From NCBI GenBank assembly GCA_024231975.1, contig JAAEQB010000065.1, forward strand, positions 62,001 to 126,000: 64,000 nt of DNA. The letters run 5' to 3'. This DNA comes from Allobosea sp. (GTDB lineage Bacteria > Pseudomonadota > Alphaproteobacteria > Rhizobiales > Beijerinckiaceae). Of the stretch, positions 54,671 to 63,413 are shown one piece after another; the first letter of the stretch is position 1, and the number at the start of each line of letters is the position of its first letter. The position numbers and the translations under genes were made by a program. The notes under the pieces were generated by a model. The model saw nothing but the letters and a program-made list of their open reading frames with translations, searched no databases and was not told where the DNA came from.

Positions 54671-54705
54671 TCACCCCGCTAACGGAAAGGATGGGCCGCA
54701 GGTGA

Positions 54706-55062
54706 CTAATCCTCTTTCATTTTAAGCCGGGCGAGCACTTTGGAAGTGGTTATTTCCGCCTTAACCTTCTTCACCTTTGGACGCAGCGCTCCTCCGGATG
54801 CATGCAAGAACTGCGCAATTGCAAAGTGCGTAATAGAGAATTTTTTGTCGTGCTCGGTCCGAACCTTGTCTCTCGCCGCATTGACCGAAGTTATCGCTGC
54901 AGAGCTCGTTGAGAATTTCTTGCTCTGCATGGTTGTGTTCGGCAGCCGGCGGTCTTCTCCGGCAACGTTTGTGTAGTGATCGTCCCAGCCGTCAGCTGCG
55001 AGCGCAGTCGCGAACTCGCTTTGCAATCGGTTTGTGTCGTAGGTGATCAGAAAGTGGCTCAT
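54706..55062 (-). CDS. Small protein, possibly Cas2/SinR-like fold
   Basis: Protein of 118 residues with GAGGAA before the ATG at 55062. It begins MSHFLITYDTNR, a beta-strand with an Asp much like Cas2/SinR/VapD-type ferredoxin-fold proteins. It continues with a helical segment and a basic C-terminal tail (RPKVKKVKAEITTSKVLARL). The likeness is short and could be chance. It lies between the protease and the STAND-type gene on the same strand, so it may be a part of that locus. Unknown function. Confidence 0.6.
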   Translation of the reverse strand: MSHFLITYDTNRLQSEFATALAADGWDDHYTNVAGEDRRLPNTTMQSKKFSTSSAAITSVNAARDKVRTEHDKKFSITHFAIAQFLHASGGALRPKVKKVKAEITTSKVLARLKMKED

Positions 55063-55503
55063 GCCGCTGTTCCTCGTCGTTGCTCCTGGCGGCCTACCGG
55101 CGGCGGGCCTCTCTTGCTAACCGTCGCGCTTCGCCCTCGAGACACCATTTCCGCCGCGGCGACCAAACGCAACTATCGCTTGCATTCAAGCTGTAAAAAT
55201 CACGAGCTCGCTATTCACCGAGGCCGCCGAAAAGCGCAAGGCCGGCCACGTCACGGAGGCGGAGATTCGCGAGCGCGCCGTCGAGCAGTTCAAAATGGTG
55301 ATCCGCGAGACGTTCGGCCCCGGACTGAATCTGCAATAAGGGCGCGAAGATTGGCGCAGCGAACGAGATAAGGGAGTGGCGCTTGTCAGCGATAGCTCCA
55401 TGAGCCGATATCGGCCTATTGCTCGATGGCGGCTGTTGGCCTTCGCGCCATGTCGTTTATCGAGCGTTCGTGGCTGAGGACATTATTATAGCGCTTCCGA
55501 CTC
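55063..55503. other. Gene-poor gap with a short coding remnant
   Basis: This 441-bp stretch lies upstream of the small protein gene and downstream of the STAND-type gene. On the plus strand 55193-55339 reads VKITSSLFTEAAEKRKAGHV and then a helical stretch ending ETFGPGLNLQ before a TAA. It has coding character but no start codon, so it looks like a fragment of an older gene. I see no other gene or strong hairpin. Confidence 0.4.
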
Positions 55504-58500
55504 CTACCGTAGAAGGTCGGGCAAGTCGTAGAGCAGCTTCAGCGCGTCGGACCAACCGACGTCGGAAAAGAGGCGGAGTATCTCCACGAGCTGGGCGCGG
55601 CGCGCATTGTCTTCAAAGATCGATCGGTGATCGGCGACATAGCGTTTGATCATCCGCACAATGACCGGGGCAGCCAAGCCTTCGTGATGATAGCCCTCCC
55701 GCGCCGCCGATCCGGTCAAGAGAGAGTGCAGCGCGTCGAACACGCGCACTGGATCGCCTGCTATCAGGAATTCATAGAGTTCGACCAGATGGTGATGCGT
55801 CGACGGTTCGTGCGAGGCCGCCAGCAGCTCCAGCATCGGCCGATAATCGTCGAGAAAGCTCCGCATGGTGTCTGCGGACATCAGACCGATTGCCGCCTCG
55901 CGATTGTCGGCATACGCGCCCGATCCAAAATAGATCTGGTTCATGAGGTGGCCGATGATCGATTCCGCCGCGCGATAGGTCGCCATTGCAGCATCGCGCT
56001 CAACGCCCTCCACGGCCTCATTCGTCAAGATCTGATAGCTGCGGGCTGCCGCCGCCGAACAGGCTTCCAATATCACCATCGCTGCGCGCTGCGATCGGTC
56101 GGTGAGCCCGGCATCGCGCTGCTCGCCTGAAGCGTAGCGCGCGAAGAAGGCCCCCCGCAGCATCGAGAAGAAGGACGTGAAATAATCGCGGTGCGCGGCC
56201 GGTTCGCTTGCCCAACTGGTCAGCCAGCCAAGGGCCTCGAGGTCCTCCTGCCAAACCCAAAGCTGCGCGGTAAGGCTGCCAAGCTGTTCGGTAACCTGAT
56301 TAAGCCCGGACTTGCCGTGGCGCTCGACTGCCTCGCGGCGCGCGCGAAGGATCTCGATGATCTCCTTGACCCTAGCAACATCGCGCCAGGTAAAGCGCGG
56401 CAGGACACAATTGAGGAATGAACTCAACACTTCAGTGTGCGACTCGTCGCGTGCGACGCGCTCAGCCAGCGCCCACATCTTGTCGAGCTCTATGCGGCTG
56501 AGCACCTGTAAGTTTCGCGCGGCCTGCAAACGGACTTGCGGCGCGGGGTCGGCAAGAATCGCATCGAACACGTCGATGATCTCGCCATGAGCCTCGCCGA
56601 ACCGGTCAGCGAGCGAGACATAGGCCTGGGCGGCATAGACTCGCACTTCCCAATTGCCCCAGCAGAGGCTCGAATCGTCCTCGTCATTTGGTTCGGGAAA
56701 GCGGCTTGCCCAAAGCCGGCGCAATACGCCAAGCAGCTCAACGATTGGCGGCATGCCGTTGGGGCCGGGCACATAGGCCTTAGCCCCGGCAATACGCTCG
56801 ATCGCGTTGCTGATATGCCCCCAGACGGGCTGCGCGACTTTCTCGTGCAACGCGCTGGCATGCATGTCGTAGAAATCGATCGTGGCCCGTGTCGTAGCCC
56901 ATAGCTCGCCGAGAGCCGCCGCATCGCTCGACGACGGCGTTGCACCAACTTTCTCATAGAGCGCTTCCGACTGGGCGATCATCTGGGCATCAACGCCCGT
57001 ATCGACATCGACGCCCTCGCCAGTGAGCAGGCTGCGCGTCACGCTTCGGGACGAGCCCCAGCGCACGGCCCCCGAGTGCGTCGGCGGATTGCCCGCCAAT
57101 TCGCCGCTGGTGGCAAGCTCCTCGCGCAGCGCCCGCATCGCGTCGCTCACCAAGGCGCCCGCATCGACCAGCGAAAGAAAGCGGCTCAGCGTCCGGCGCC
57201 AATAGCGCTTTTCCGCCTCGTCGCTGAACAGGTCCGGCCCCAGGGCGTCTGCTTCGAAAGTGGTGCGTTCATCGAGCGTACGTGATGGATAGGCAGCGGC
57301 AAGGAAGCGGACCGCATCGCGCACGGTGTCGCGATGGCCAAGAATGGCGATGTTGGTCGCGAACGGCCAAAGCAGGTCGGCGACCTCGCCGAGGCGCTGC
57401 GTGCCGACACCAAGCAGCCGCGTCCAGACCGCGGGACTAGCAAAGTCGCTCGCAGCCGCGTCGATCGTATCGGCAAAGGCGGAGACAGAACACGCTTGAA
57501 GATGCGTGACCAGCTTTGCAAGAACATCATCGTCTTGCGTGCCGTGCCGCTCTTCGGCGTCATCCCAGTTCTTGTAGCTATGGTCACGGCCGAGCAAATC
57601 AAACGGCGCGCGTCCTGCTATGGTCACACGCTCGCGATTGTCGCCGAGCGGTGTGTCGCGATCAATCTTACCGAGCGAAGCCTCGATGATGGCGCGCGAG
57701 CCGAGCCGCGGAGAGAGCTCGAGCAAATGGCCGACTTGGCGGCCAAGATCATAGCGGCAGTGGCGATAGTCCTGACTGCGGCTGGATGAGAGCGGCATGA
57801 TACGGCTCATCTGCCCGCCAAAGGACGAGGTCGTGTCGTCGGTGATGTCACGCGAATAGAGCACGCGATAGATTTCGATCGCGAAATTGGCATCGACTCT
57901 TGCGATCGGCATGATCTGCTCCGAGAGCCATGTCGCCTCGCGATCGGCATGGGCCGAGAAATGCGGATCGCGCAGCGACCGGTCGAGCAGTGTGCGCGAG
58001 GCCGCGGGATCTGATGCGAAGCTCTTGCCAACGAAGCGGATGGCATTGGTCGCGGTCTGCTGCATTTGCGGATCGGCGGCCCAGGCAAGGGTCAGAAGTG
58101 CGCGGGCCGCACGGCCGAAGACTTCAAGCAGCGCACCATCGGCGAGATTGCCCTTGTCGAACAGCGTGTGAAGCAGAAAGCGTGTCGCATCGGTGAGATC
58201 GCGGACCCCGGTGGCGATGGCCGCGTCGGCGACCAGCGCCCAAGCGAGCGCCGGGCCCGGCATCACGCTGCCGGCCATATCGGCCGCAAGGCCGACAAAC
58301 CGTGCGAGACGTGACAACATCGTCGCCACCGCCTCGTCATTGGCCCGCGCGGCGATGAGCTCACTGAGGCCCGCGATATCGGCGGCCGACGCCACGCGTT
58401 CGGTGACCGTTCGAAGTGCGACGTTGGCGAGCACGGGATCCACTGTGGGATTGGCAAAGATGTCCGTCACCAGACGCCACACCTGCGACCTGCCCTCGGC

Positions 58501-60423
58501 ATCCTGCCGCCAAAGGCGCTCGATGGCGAACCGGAGGGCTGGCGCGAGCATCAGCGCGACCGAGCTGTCGCCGCCGATCTGGGGCATCAGATGGGCTGGA
58601 TCGTCCCACTCAAGATAGAAGCGGCCCGCGACATGGTCGAACAGCACATGGTGCGAAAAACTGACAAGATCGCCGGATTCTGCAAGGACGCCCGTCTGGA
58701 TGACCGCGTCGAGCTGGTCATGGGCAACGACCACCTTGCGCACGGCGAGCCGGCGACGATGCACCATCGCAGCGACACTGGCTGCGGCGGCCTGGCGCTG
58801 GGCCGTACCGACGAGCCGACGATCCTCATAGGCGTCGATTAGATCGGACTGGGTCGCGACCGTGCGAATGCTGTCGGCTGTGGCGCCGTCAGCTAGGAGT
58901 TGCGCGGCGAGCGAGAGGTTGAAAACGTTGCGCAACAGGTCGCGCAGCTTGTCGGGCGCGGCGGCCAGCAGCGTGCCGAGTTCGGCCGCAGCGGCGCCGG
59001 CAGCGTCGAGATCTATGTCTGCAAGCCGCGGCACCTGAAAATGGCGCACGCCGCCAAGCGTGCCTTCTGCAAAATCGGGATCGGGCGGCGAACCGCGCAT
59101 TGCGTCGCGAAACCGCCGCCCATTGCGCAGGTCGAAGGTGCGGATCGACGCGATAACGGTCCATTCCGGGGCGGATGCACTCAATACCTCGATCAGCTGC
59201 GCAAACACGGCCTCGGCGGGGCCGCCGCGGGCCGCATCGAGCGCATCGATGATCAGCAGCTTGCGCGCCGACCCCGACGCGGCCGCGAGCACCTCGGTCA
59301 GCGGATGATTGAGTGCGAGCTCGGACTCGAGATCGACCGCGAGACCGACGCCGGGGAAACGGTCAACCGAGAGGAACACCACGGTGTCCCCCGCCGCGCA
59401 CCGCGCTTCCGCTAAGGCGACGAGCGCTCCGGTCTTGCCTGCCCCCGGTTCGCCGATCACGATCAGCGAACCTGAAGCGACAGCGTTCGCTAGCGGGCCG
59501 TCACTTTGCCGTGCGATCGGAAGGCCGGCGGCGATGGGCAGCCTTGTATGTCTCGCAAGGCGATCAAGTTCGGCCTTGGTGGTTGCCGACAGGCGCGCGA
59601 GATCAGCGGTATAGTCAGCGGCCCCGACATCCTCATGACCAAGGGCGCGCAGCGCGCGGAGCAATCCGGCGCGGTCGGCTTGAGCCCCGTTGCCGATCAT
59701 GCCGCGGACAATGCCCTTTAGATCACGCAGCGGGGCGTCGCCGGCGGCTTCCGAGCCGTAAAGCCTGGTACCCAGAACACGCGATGCCTCGCGCCAATTG
59801 TCCTCACCTTCGTTCATCGAGAAGCGCACGATGCGGAACAGCCGCGCCATCATCGCCAACTCGTCCTCATTCGGCGGTGTCGCCGAATGGGCAGCGAAAG
59901 CGTTTTTGGCGTGGGCCTCAAAGAGATCGAGCGCATCGCGCTCGGCCTTAGACCGCGACGCCTTGGTTGTTGTCCAACAGCCGCCCAGGTCGAACGCGCG
60001 GCAGCCTCCTTCCAGAGAGTCTAGCGTGCGCGGCGCACTCGCGGCGACAGCGAGGACGGCCCGCGCTTTCGCTGGATCGATAACGCGGCCCGCGGCGCGC
60101 GACTCGATAAAGACGCGGGCTAGCTGACTGATGGTCTTGCCAAGCGGGCTCTTGGCACTTGTCGTTAGCCCCGCGCTGGTCTTGGTTTGCAAATCGATGC
60201 GGCTGTCGTCCGCCTGGCCAAGACGGATGTCGTCAAGTCCGTCGCCGGTCTCCAGCTGCAATCTGACAGGCAAGGCGGTGTTTGCGAGGCCAAAACGTCC
60301 ACTGACCGGCAGCCGCGCAAGCAAGTGCGCAGCTAGCCACGCCCCCACCTCGGCCTGAAAATCCATGCCGGCCTCGGTCGCCTGTCCCCCGGCACGCATA
60401 GGCTCAGCGCTCAGGTCGCTCAT
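55504..60423 (-). CDS. Giant STAND-type NTPase with nuclease-like N-terminus, candidate antiviral protein
   Basis: Protein of 1639 residues. Residues 20-100 resemble a PD-(D/E)XK-type nuclease: Glu25, Asp64-Asp65 in GLDDIRLG and the D77-Q79-K81 series in RIDLQTKTS, as in Cap4/DUF4297-like effectors. The NTPase has Walker A GEPGAGKT (324-331), Walker B LLIIDALD (389-396) and a sensor-like ASIRTFD. A winged-helix-like FSHHVLFDHVAG follows. From about residue 650 to the end it is helical-repeat-like (VRLQAARNLQVLSRIELDKM), the likely sensor. This order, effector-NTPase-repeat sensor, is that of Avs-like antiphage proteins. The start is ATG 60423; a TTG at 60501 is unlikely. Confidence 0.82.
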   Translation of the reverse strand: MSDLSAEPMRAGGQATEAGMDFQAEVGAWLAAHLLARLPVSGRFGLANTALPVRLQLETGDGLDDIRLGQADDSRIDLQTKTSAGLTTSAKSPLGKTISQLARVFIESRAAGRVIDPAKARAVLAVAASAPRTLDSLEGGCRAFDLGGCWTTTKASRSKAERDALDLFEAHAKNAFAAHSATPPNEDELAMMARLFRIVRFSMNEGEDNWREASRVLGTRLYGSEAAGDAPLRDLKGIVRGMIGNGAQADRAGLLRALRALGHEDVGAADYTADLARLSATTKAELDRLARHTRLPIAAGLPIARQSDGPLANAVASGSLIVIGEPGAGKTGALVALAEARCAAGDTVVFLSVDRFPGVGLAVDLESELALNHPLTEVLAAASGSARKLLIIDALDAARGGPAEAVFAQLIEVLSASAPEWTVIASIRTFDLRNGRRFRDAMRGSPPDPDFAEGTLGGVRHFQVPRLADIDLDAAGAAAAELGTLLAAAPDKLRDLLRNVFNLSLAAQLLADGATADSIRTVATQSDLIDAYEDRRLVGTAQRQAAAASVAAMVHRRRLAVRKVVVAHDQLDAVIQTGVLAESGDLVSFSHHVLFDHVAGRFYLEWDDPAHLMPQIGGDSSVALMLAPALRFAIERLWRQDAEGRSQVWRLVTDIFANPTVDPVLANVALRTVTERVASAADIAGLSELIAARANDEAVATMLSRLARFVGLAADMAGSVMPGPALAWALVADAAIATGVRDLTDATRFLLHTLFDKGNLADGALLEVFGRAARALLTLAWAADPQMQQTATNAIRFVGKSFASDPAASRTLLDRSLRDPHFSAHADREATWLSEQIMPIARVDANFAIEIYRVLYSRDITDDTTSSFGGQMSRIMPLSSSRSQDYRHCRYDLGRQVGHLLELSPRLGSRAIIEASLGKIDRDTPLGDNRERVTIAGRAPFDLLGRDHSYKNWDDAEERHGTQDDDVLAKLVTHLQACSVSAFADTIDAAASDFASPAVWTRLLGVGTQRLGEVADLLWPFATNIAILGHRDTVRDAVRFLAAAYPSRTLDERTTFEADALGPDLFSDEAEKRYWRRTLSRFLSLVDAGALVSDAMRALREELATSGELAGNPPTHSGAVRWGSSRSVTRSLLTGEGVDVDTGVDAQMIAQSEALYEKVGATPSSSDAAALGELWATTRATIDFYDMHASALHEKVAQPVWGHISNAIERIAGAKAYVPGPNGMPPIVELLGVLRRLWASRFPEPNDEDDSSLCWGNWEVRVYAAQAYVSLADRFGEAHGEIIDVFDAILADPAPQVRLQAARNLQVLSRIELDKMWALAERVARDESHTEVLSSFLNCVLPRFTWRDVARVKEIIEILRARREAVERHGKSGLNQVTEQLGSLTAQLWVWQEDLEALGWLTSWASEPAAHRDYFTSFFSMLRGAFFARYASGEQRDAGLTDRSQRAAMVILEACSAAAARSYQILTNEAVEGVERDAAMATYRAAESIIGHLMNQIYFGSGAYADNREAAIGLMSADTMRSFLDDYRPMLELLAASHEPSTHHHLVELYEFLIAGDPVRVFDALHSLLTGSAAREGYHHEGLAAPVIVRMIKRYVADHRSIFEDNARRAQLVEILRLFSDVGWSDALKLLYDLPDLLR

Positions 60424-60665
60424 GCTCGAATCTCGGGAAAAAAACCAAACGGGCGAGCAGGTAACATCATGTGCGGTACATGGGACAATAGTGTCAGACA
60501 AGCCCTTACGCCCCGCGCCATCGTCTCAATCGACAGAGCCTTATTCGACGTACTTTGATGGCTGATTTGCCTTGCCCTAAACCGGATGTCCGCAACTTTC
60601 GCTAGGGTCGAAGGCAGACTAGGCCTAACGCTCAACAGTTCCTCGATCCGACCCATGATATCGGC

Positions 60666-61073
60666 CTAACGTTCACCCCCGTCATGCCGCCCCCGCCGCG
60701 CTTCGCGCAGCCTCCGGGCGAGCGAGTCGAGCTCCTGCGTCAGCGGCTCACCGGCGAGGATGATCCGAACCGCAACCGCGAGGCCGGGTTTCGCATCAGC
60801 ATCGATGATCCCGCGCTCGGCGAGATGGCGCAGGTCGTGGGTGATTCTGCTGGCCCGTGCGGCGCCGACGAGTGCCGCCATTTCCTGCGTTCTCGCCATC
60901 GCCCAGTCGCCTTGCGTGCCAGCGATCAGAGCGCAGCCGAGACGGACGGCCGAGTCAGGGGCTTCATGCCAGGCGCAGAGAGCGCGGACCTGTCGAAGCT
61001 TGGTCTCCATCGCCCGGAGTTCTTCCGTCGCGCCTCCGGCATCGAGACCGCTGACGGTGCTGAAATCGGCCAT
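60666..61073 (-). CDS. Unknown protein of the capsid operon, possible HTH
   Basis: Protein of 135 residues with GGAGGA before the ATG. The middle, TQEMAALVGAARASRITHDL and RHLAERGIIDADAK, could be a winged HTH. The N-terminal part is helical. It follows the small-terminase-like gene in the same direction, 38 bp away. No family recognised; it may be a regulator or a head-completion protein. Confidence 0.7.
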   Translation of the reverse strand: MADFSTVSGLDAGGATEELRAMETKLRQVRALCAWHEAPDSAVRLGCALIAGTQGDWAMARTQEMAALVGAARASRITHDLRHLAERGIIDADAKPGLAVAVRIILAGEPLTQELDSLARRLREARRGRHDGGER

Positions 61074-61110
61074 GCTGTTCCTCCGGTGCTCAGTGCGTCC
61101 GGCCCACGGC

Positions 61111-61458
61111 TCAGCCGAGGAGCTTCAGATCTTTGGCGAGCCGCCTGCATGCTGCGGCGGCGCGGTCCAGCGTCGACGCGACGGCGAGCTGCTCGCTCAG
61201 GATCATGCGCGAGTAGATGCTGCCCTGTGGGACACCCTGTCCCCACGCGAGCTTCTTCTGCCAAACCTCCAAGCGAGCCCGCGTGCGCACGTAATCGGCC
61301 AAGATGTCAGTTTCGACCGCGCGAACCGGATTTCCGGCCTTCCTCCGCAAGCCGCAAACGCGCCGAAACTCGCTTTTTTCAGCCTTCGTGAAGCCTCTCG
61401 GCGCGGGCGGATCCGGTTCGCTGGCCGGTGCGACTGACGATGCCTTCGGGGTTTTCAT
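61111..61458 (-). CDS. Probable phage terminase small subunit (P27-like)
   Basis: Protein of about 115 residues. FTKAEKSEFRRVCGLRRKAG, then VETDILADYVRTRARLEVWQ and a C-terminal helical region with LDRAAAACRRLAKDL, resemble the P27 family of small terminases, which select DNA for packaging. In satellites such as SaPI the small terminase redirects helper packaging to satellite DNA. The start is taken as ATG 61458. A CCGGATTTCCGG palindrome related to the Rep-gene iterons lies inside this gene at 61326-61337. Confidence 0.62.
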   Translation of the reverse strand: MKTPKASSVAPASEPDPPAPRGFTKAEKSEFRRVCGLRRKAGNPVRAVETDILADYVRTRARLEVWQKKLAWGQGVPQGSIYSRMILSEQLAVASTLDRAAAACRRLAKDLKLLG

Positions 61459-61624
61459 GGTTCGCGGGGCCCTTGCTGGGGGTTGGAAAACGCGGGGAAA
61501 CCGCATTCCGTGGACAAAAATGGCCAAGATCTCGGGGGCGGCGGAAATAAAACCCGCGGCTGAGGACCCAAGCGGTGGCGACCCTTACCGCATCGATCCG
61601 TGGACAGGCCCCCCCGGCCTCGGC

Positions 61625-61885
61625 TCAATGAAGTTGGCCGGGCGGCTTCCGGACGTCGGCAACGGTCGCGCCCGCCGGCATGACCGGCGCGGCGATCTCA
61701 TGCAGAAGCCACGCCTCGACCTGATCGCGCCATGCCGTCAGCCGCTGCCTCTCGCTGGCCAAGACGCCGTCGAGATCATCGCCGTCGCCGCCGGCGGCTT
61801 CGAAGCTCTGCCGCACCTGATCAAGCCCCCTCTCGACAGCCGCATCGAGGGCCTGCTGGAGCTCGGCTCGGTTGCGGATCTTCAC
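61625..61885 (-). CDS. Unknown small protein of the capsid operon
   Basis: Protein of 86 residues starting at GTG 61885 behind GGGAGG; the GTG overlaps the stop of the preceding gene (GTGA). It is helical and contains RAELQQALDAAVERGLDQVR and SERQRLTAWRDQVEAWLL. No family recognised. An alternative upstream ATG would run over the neighbouring gene. Possibly a head-tail or scaffold-related protein by position only. Confidence 0.65.
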   Translation of the reverse strand: MKIRNRAELQQALDAAVERGLDQVRQSFEAAGGDGDDLDGVLASERQRLTAWRDQVEAWLLHEIAAPVMPAGATVADVRKPPGQLH

Positions 61886-62088
61886 GACGGCCTCCCGGCT
61901 ACGGCTGACCGCAGCGCGCCAGCAGTGGCACTGCTGCGCCACGCCACGATCTTGGAACGGGCGGATGCCATCGCGCTCGCACGCTGCTCCTTGCTGGCAC
62001 CGGCGAGATCCAATCGGTGAGCCTCGCGGCGGAGCGCCTCGGAGACCATCAGGTCCAAGCGCTGTTCCATCGCCTCGATCGTGCTCAT
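61882..62088 (-). CDS. Unknown small protein of the capsid operon
   Basis: Protein of 68 residues starting at ATG 62088, which overlaps the stop of the preceding gene by four bases (ATGA). It is a single amphipathic helical stretch, MSTIEAMEQRLDLMVSEALR then REAHRLDLAGASKEQRASAM. Not recognised. The chain of four-base overlaps from the capsid gene to the next shows a tightly coupled operon. Confidence 0.62.
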   Translation of the reverse strand: MSTIEAMEQRLDLMVSEALRREAHRLDLAGASKEQRASAMASARSKIVAWRSSATAGALRSAVAGRPS

Positions 62089-62309
62089 GTTCTCGCTCCC
62101 GGCTTGGCCTTGCCGGCAGCCTTGGCTGTCTCGGTCGTGGCGGGTTCGGGCGACGTGATGCCAGCAGCGGCGAGGCGGATCTCCGCGATCAGCGCGCGGC
62201 GCTCGGCCCGGAGGGTTTCGAGCTCCTGCATCCATTCCTTGCGGCAGTCGGCGACGATCTTGCCCAGCGCGTCGGCGAGGGCGTCCGGTAATGTGTGTTC
62301 GAGCTTCAT
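62085..62309 (-). CDS. Unknown small protein of the capsid operon
   Basis: Protein of 74 residues starting at ATG 62309, overlapping the capsid gene stop (ATGA), with GGGGAG upstream. It contains LPDALADALGKIVADCRKEW and LETLRAERRALIAEIRLAAA, probably a coiled coil. No family recognised; a scaffold-like or accessory role is only a guess from its place after the capsid gene. Confidence 0.62.
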   Translation of the reverse strand: MKLEHTLPDALADALGKIVADCRKEWMQELETLRAERRALIAEIRLAAAGITSPEPATTETAKAAGKAKPGART

Positions 62310-63328
62310 GGGGTAGCTCCCCAATCGATCTCGCCGAGGATGGCGACCGAACCAGTGCGGATGACCTCGGCGCCGAAGAAGGCGCGAGCCAGGAGCGCAA
62401 CCAAGTTCGATTGCCACAGGCTTGTCAGGACGCCTGCGGCATTGGGCGGCGCGTCCGGCGTGGTCGACATCTGCACCGACGCCTGATCGGCCATTGCGAT
62501 CGTGATCGTTTCGAGTTCGCCGGCGATGCCGGACGCGTCGATGAGCATCAACGTTCCAGCCGGGAGAGCGTTGGTCACGGCCGCCGGGAGGTTGACCAAC
62601 TCGCCGCCAGTCCCGGACATCGCCGGAAACACCAAACCACCTGGCCCGGAGAGCACGCTCGCGGCGTTGGCCACGTCGGTGGACATTGCCCAGAGCAGGA
62701 TGCCGCTGCCGGTCGAGTTCACGCCGTCGAGCATGGTCTTCAGATCGACCAGTGCATCCGCCGCGGTCGGGCCGGAAGCCGTCGCAGGCGTGATGTCATC
62801 GGCGAGGATGCCGAGAAACGCAGCATCGATGGCATCGGCAACGGCGCCCTTCAGGCTGGCGTCCAGCAGGGCCCTGCCGGCTGAGCTGGTCGAGCGCAGC
62901 AACTCGCTCGTGAGCACGACCATCGCGGCCGCCCTGCGCTCCTCGAGCTGGGGACCGGCAAGGGACATCGCGCTGATCGGGACCGGCAGGCCTTCGCCGA
63001 CGGCGTAGCCCGTGGCGTTCGCGACGATGATGCTCGCCCGCGTCCGCAGCGGCAGCCTGATCATGCCGTCATCCAGCAACCGGGCGAAGATCGACCGGGA
63101 CCGCAGCGCCTCGACGAACGCGCCGACGATCTCGGCATGGTCATCCAGCGCGCCAGCAAAGGCGGGATCGCTCAGGGAGCCTGCGCCAACCGCGGCCTTC
63201 AGCACCGCTTTCACGGTCTCGGGTGCCTTGGTCGCTTCCGACATGTAGGAGGCCTGCGCGGCATTGCCGCCAGAGACCGCCACGAGACGGGCGAGAGTGG
63301 CGAAATCAGTCGATCGAGCTCGGGACAA
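62306..63328 (-). CDS. HK97-type phage major capsid protein
   Basis: Structural protein of about 340 residues. The middle and C-terminal parts have the look of HK97-fold capsids: RSIFARLLDDGMIRLPLRTR, VVLTSELLRSTSSAGRALLD, and a late region TNALPAGTLMLIDASGIAGE then a DQASVQMSTTPDAP segment. The best start is TTG 63328, five bases after a perfect AGGAGG; a GTG at 63367 has no such site. No portal, protease or large terminase gene is found beside it. First of a chain of coupled genes. Confidence 0.75.
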   Translation of the reverse strand: MSRARSTDFATLARLVAVSGGNAAQASYMSEATKAPETVKAVLKAAVGAGSLSDPAFAGALDDHAEIVGAFVEALRSRSIFARLLDDGMIRLPLRTRASIIVANATGYAVGEGLPVPISAMSLAGPQLEERRAAAMVVLTSELLRSTSSAGRALLDASLKGAVADAIDAAFLGILADDITPATASGPTAADALVDLKTMLDGVNSTGSGILLWAMSTDVANAASVLSGPGGLVFPAMSGTGGELVNLPAAVTNALPAGTLMLIDASGIAGELETITIAMADQASVQMSTTPDAPPNAAGVLTSLWQSNLVALLARAFFGAEVIRTGSVAILGEIDWGATP

Positions 63329-63413
63329 GGTGGCCTCCTGAATGAGGCCCCAGGGTCGACCAATCACGACGCGGTATCGATTCCGCGATGTTTCGGAATG
63401 TGTGCCCGGCGCG

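Noticed and set aside
54329..54682. A 117-codon plus-strand frame as a gene
   Set aside because: It is antisense to the SRAP remnant, which has clear family sequence, and shows no motif or ribosome site.
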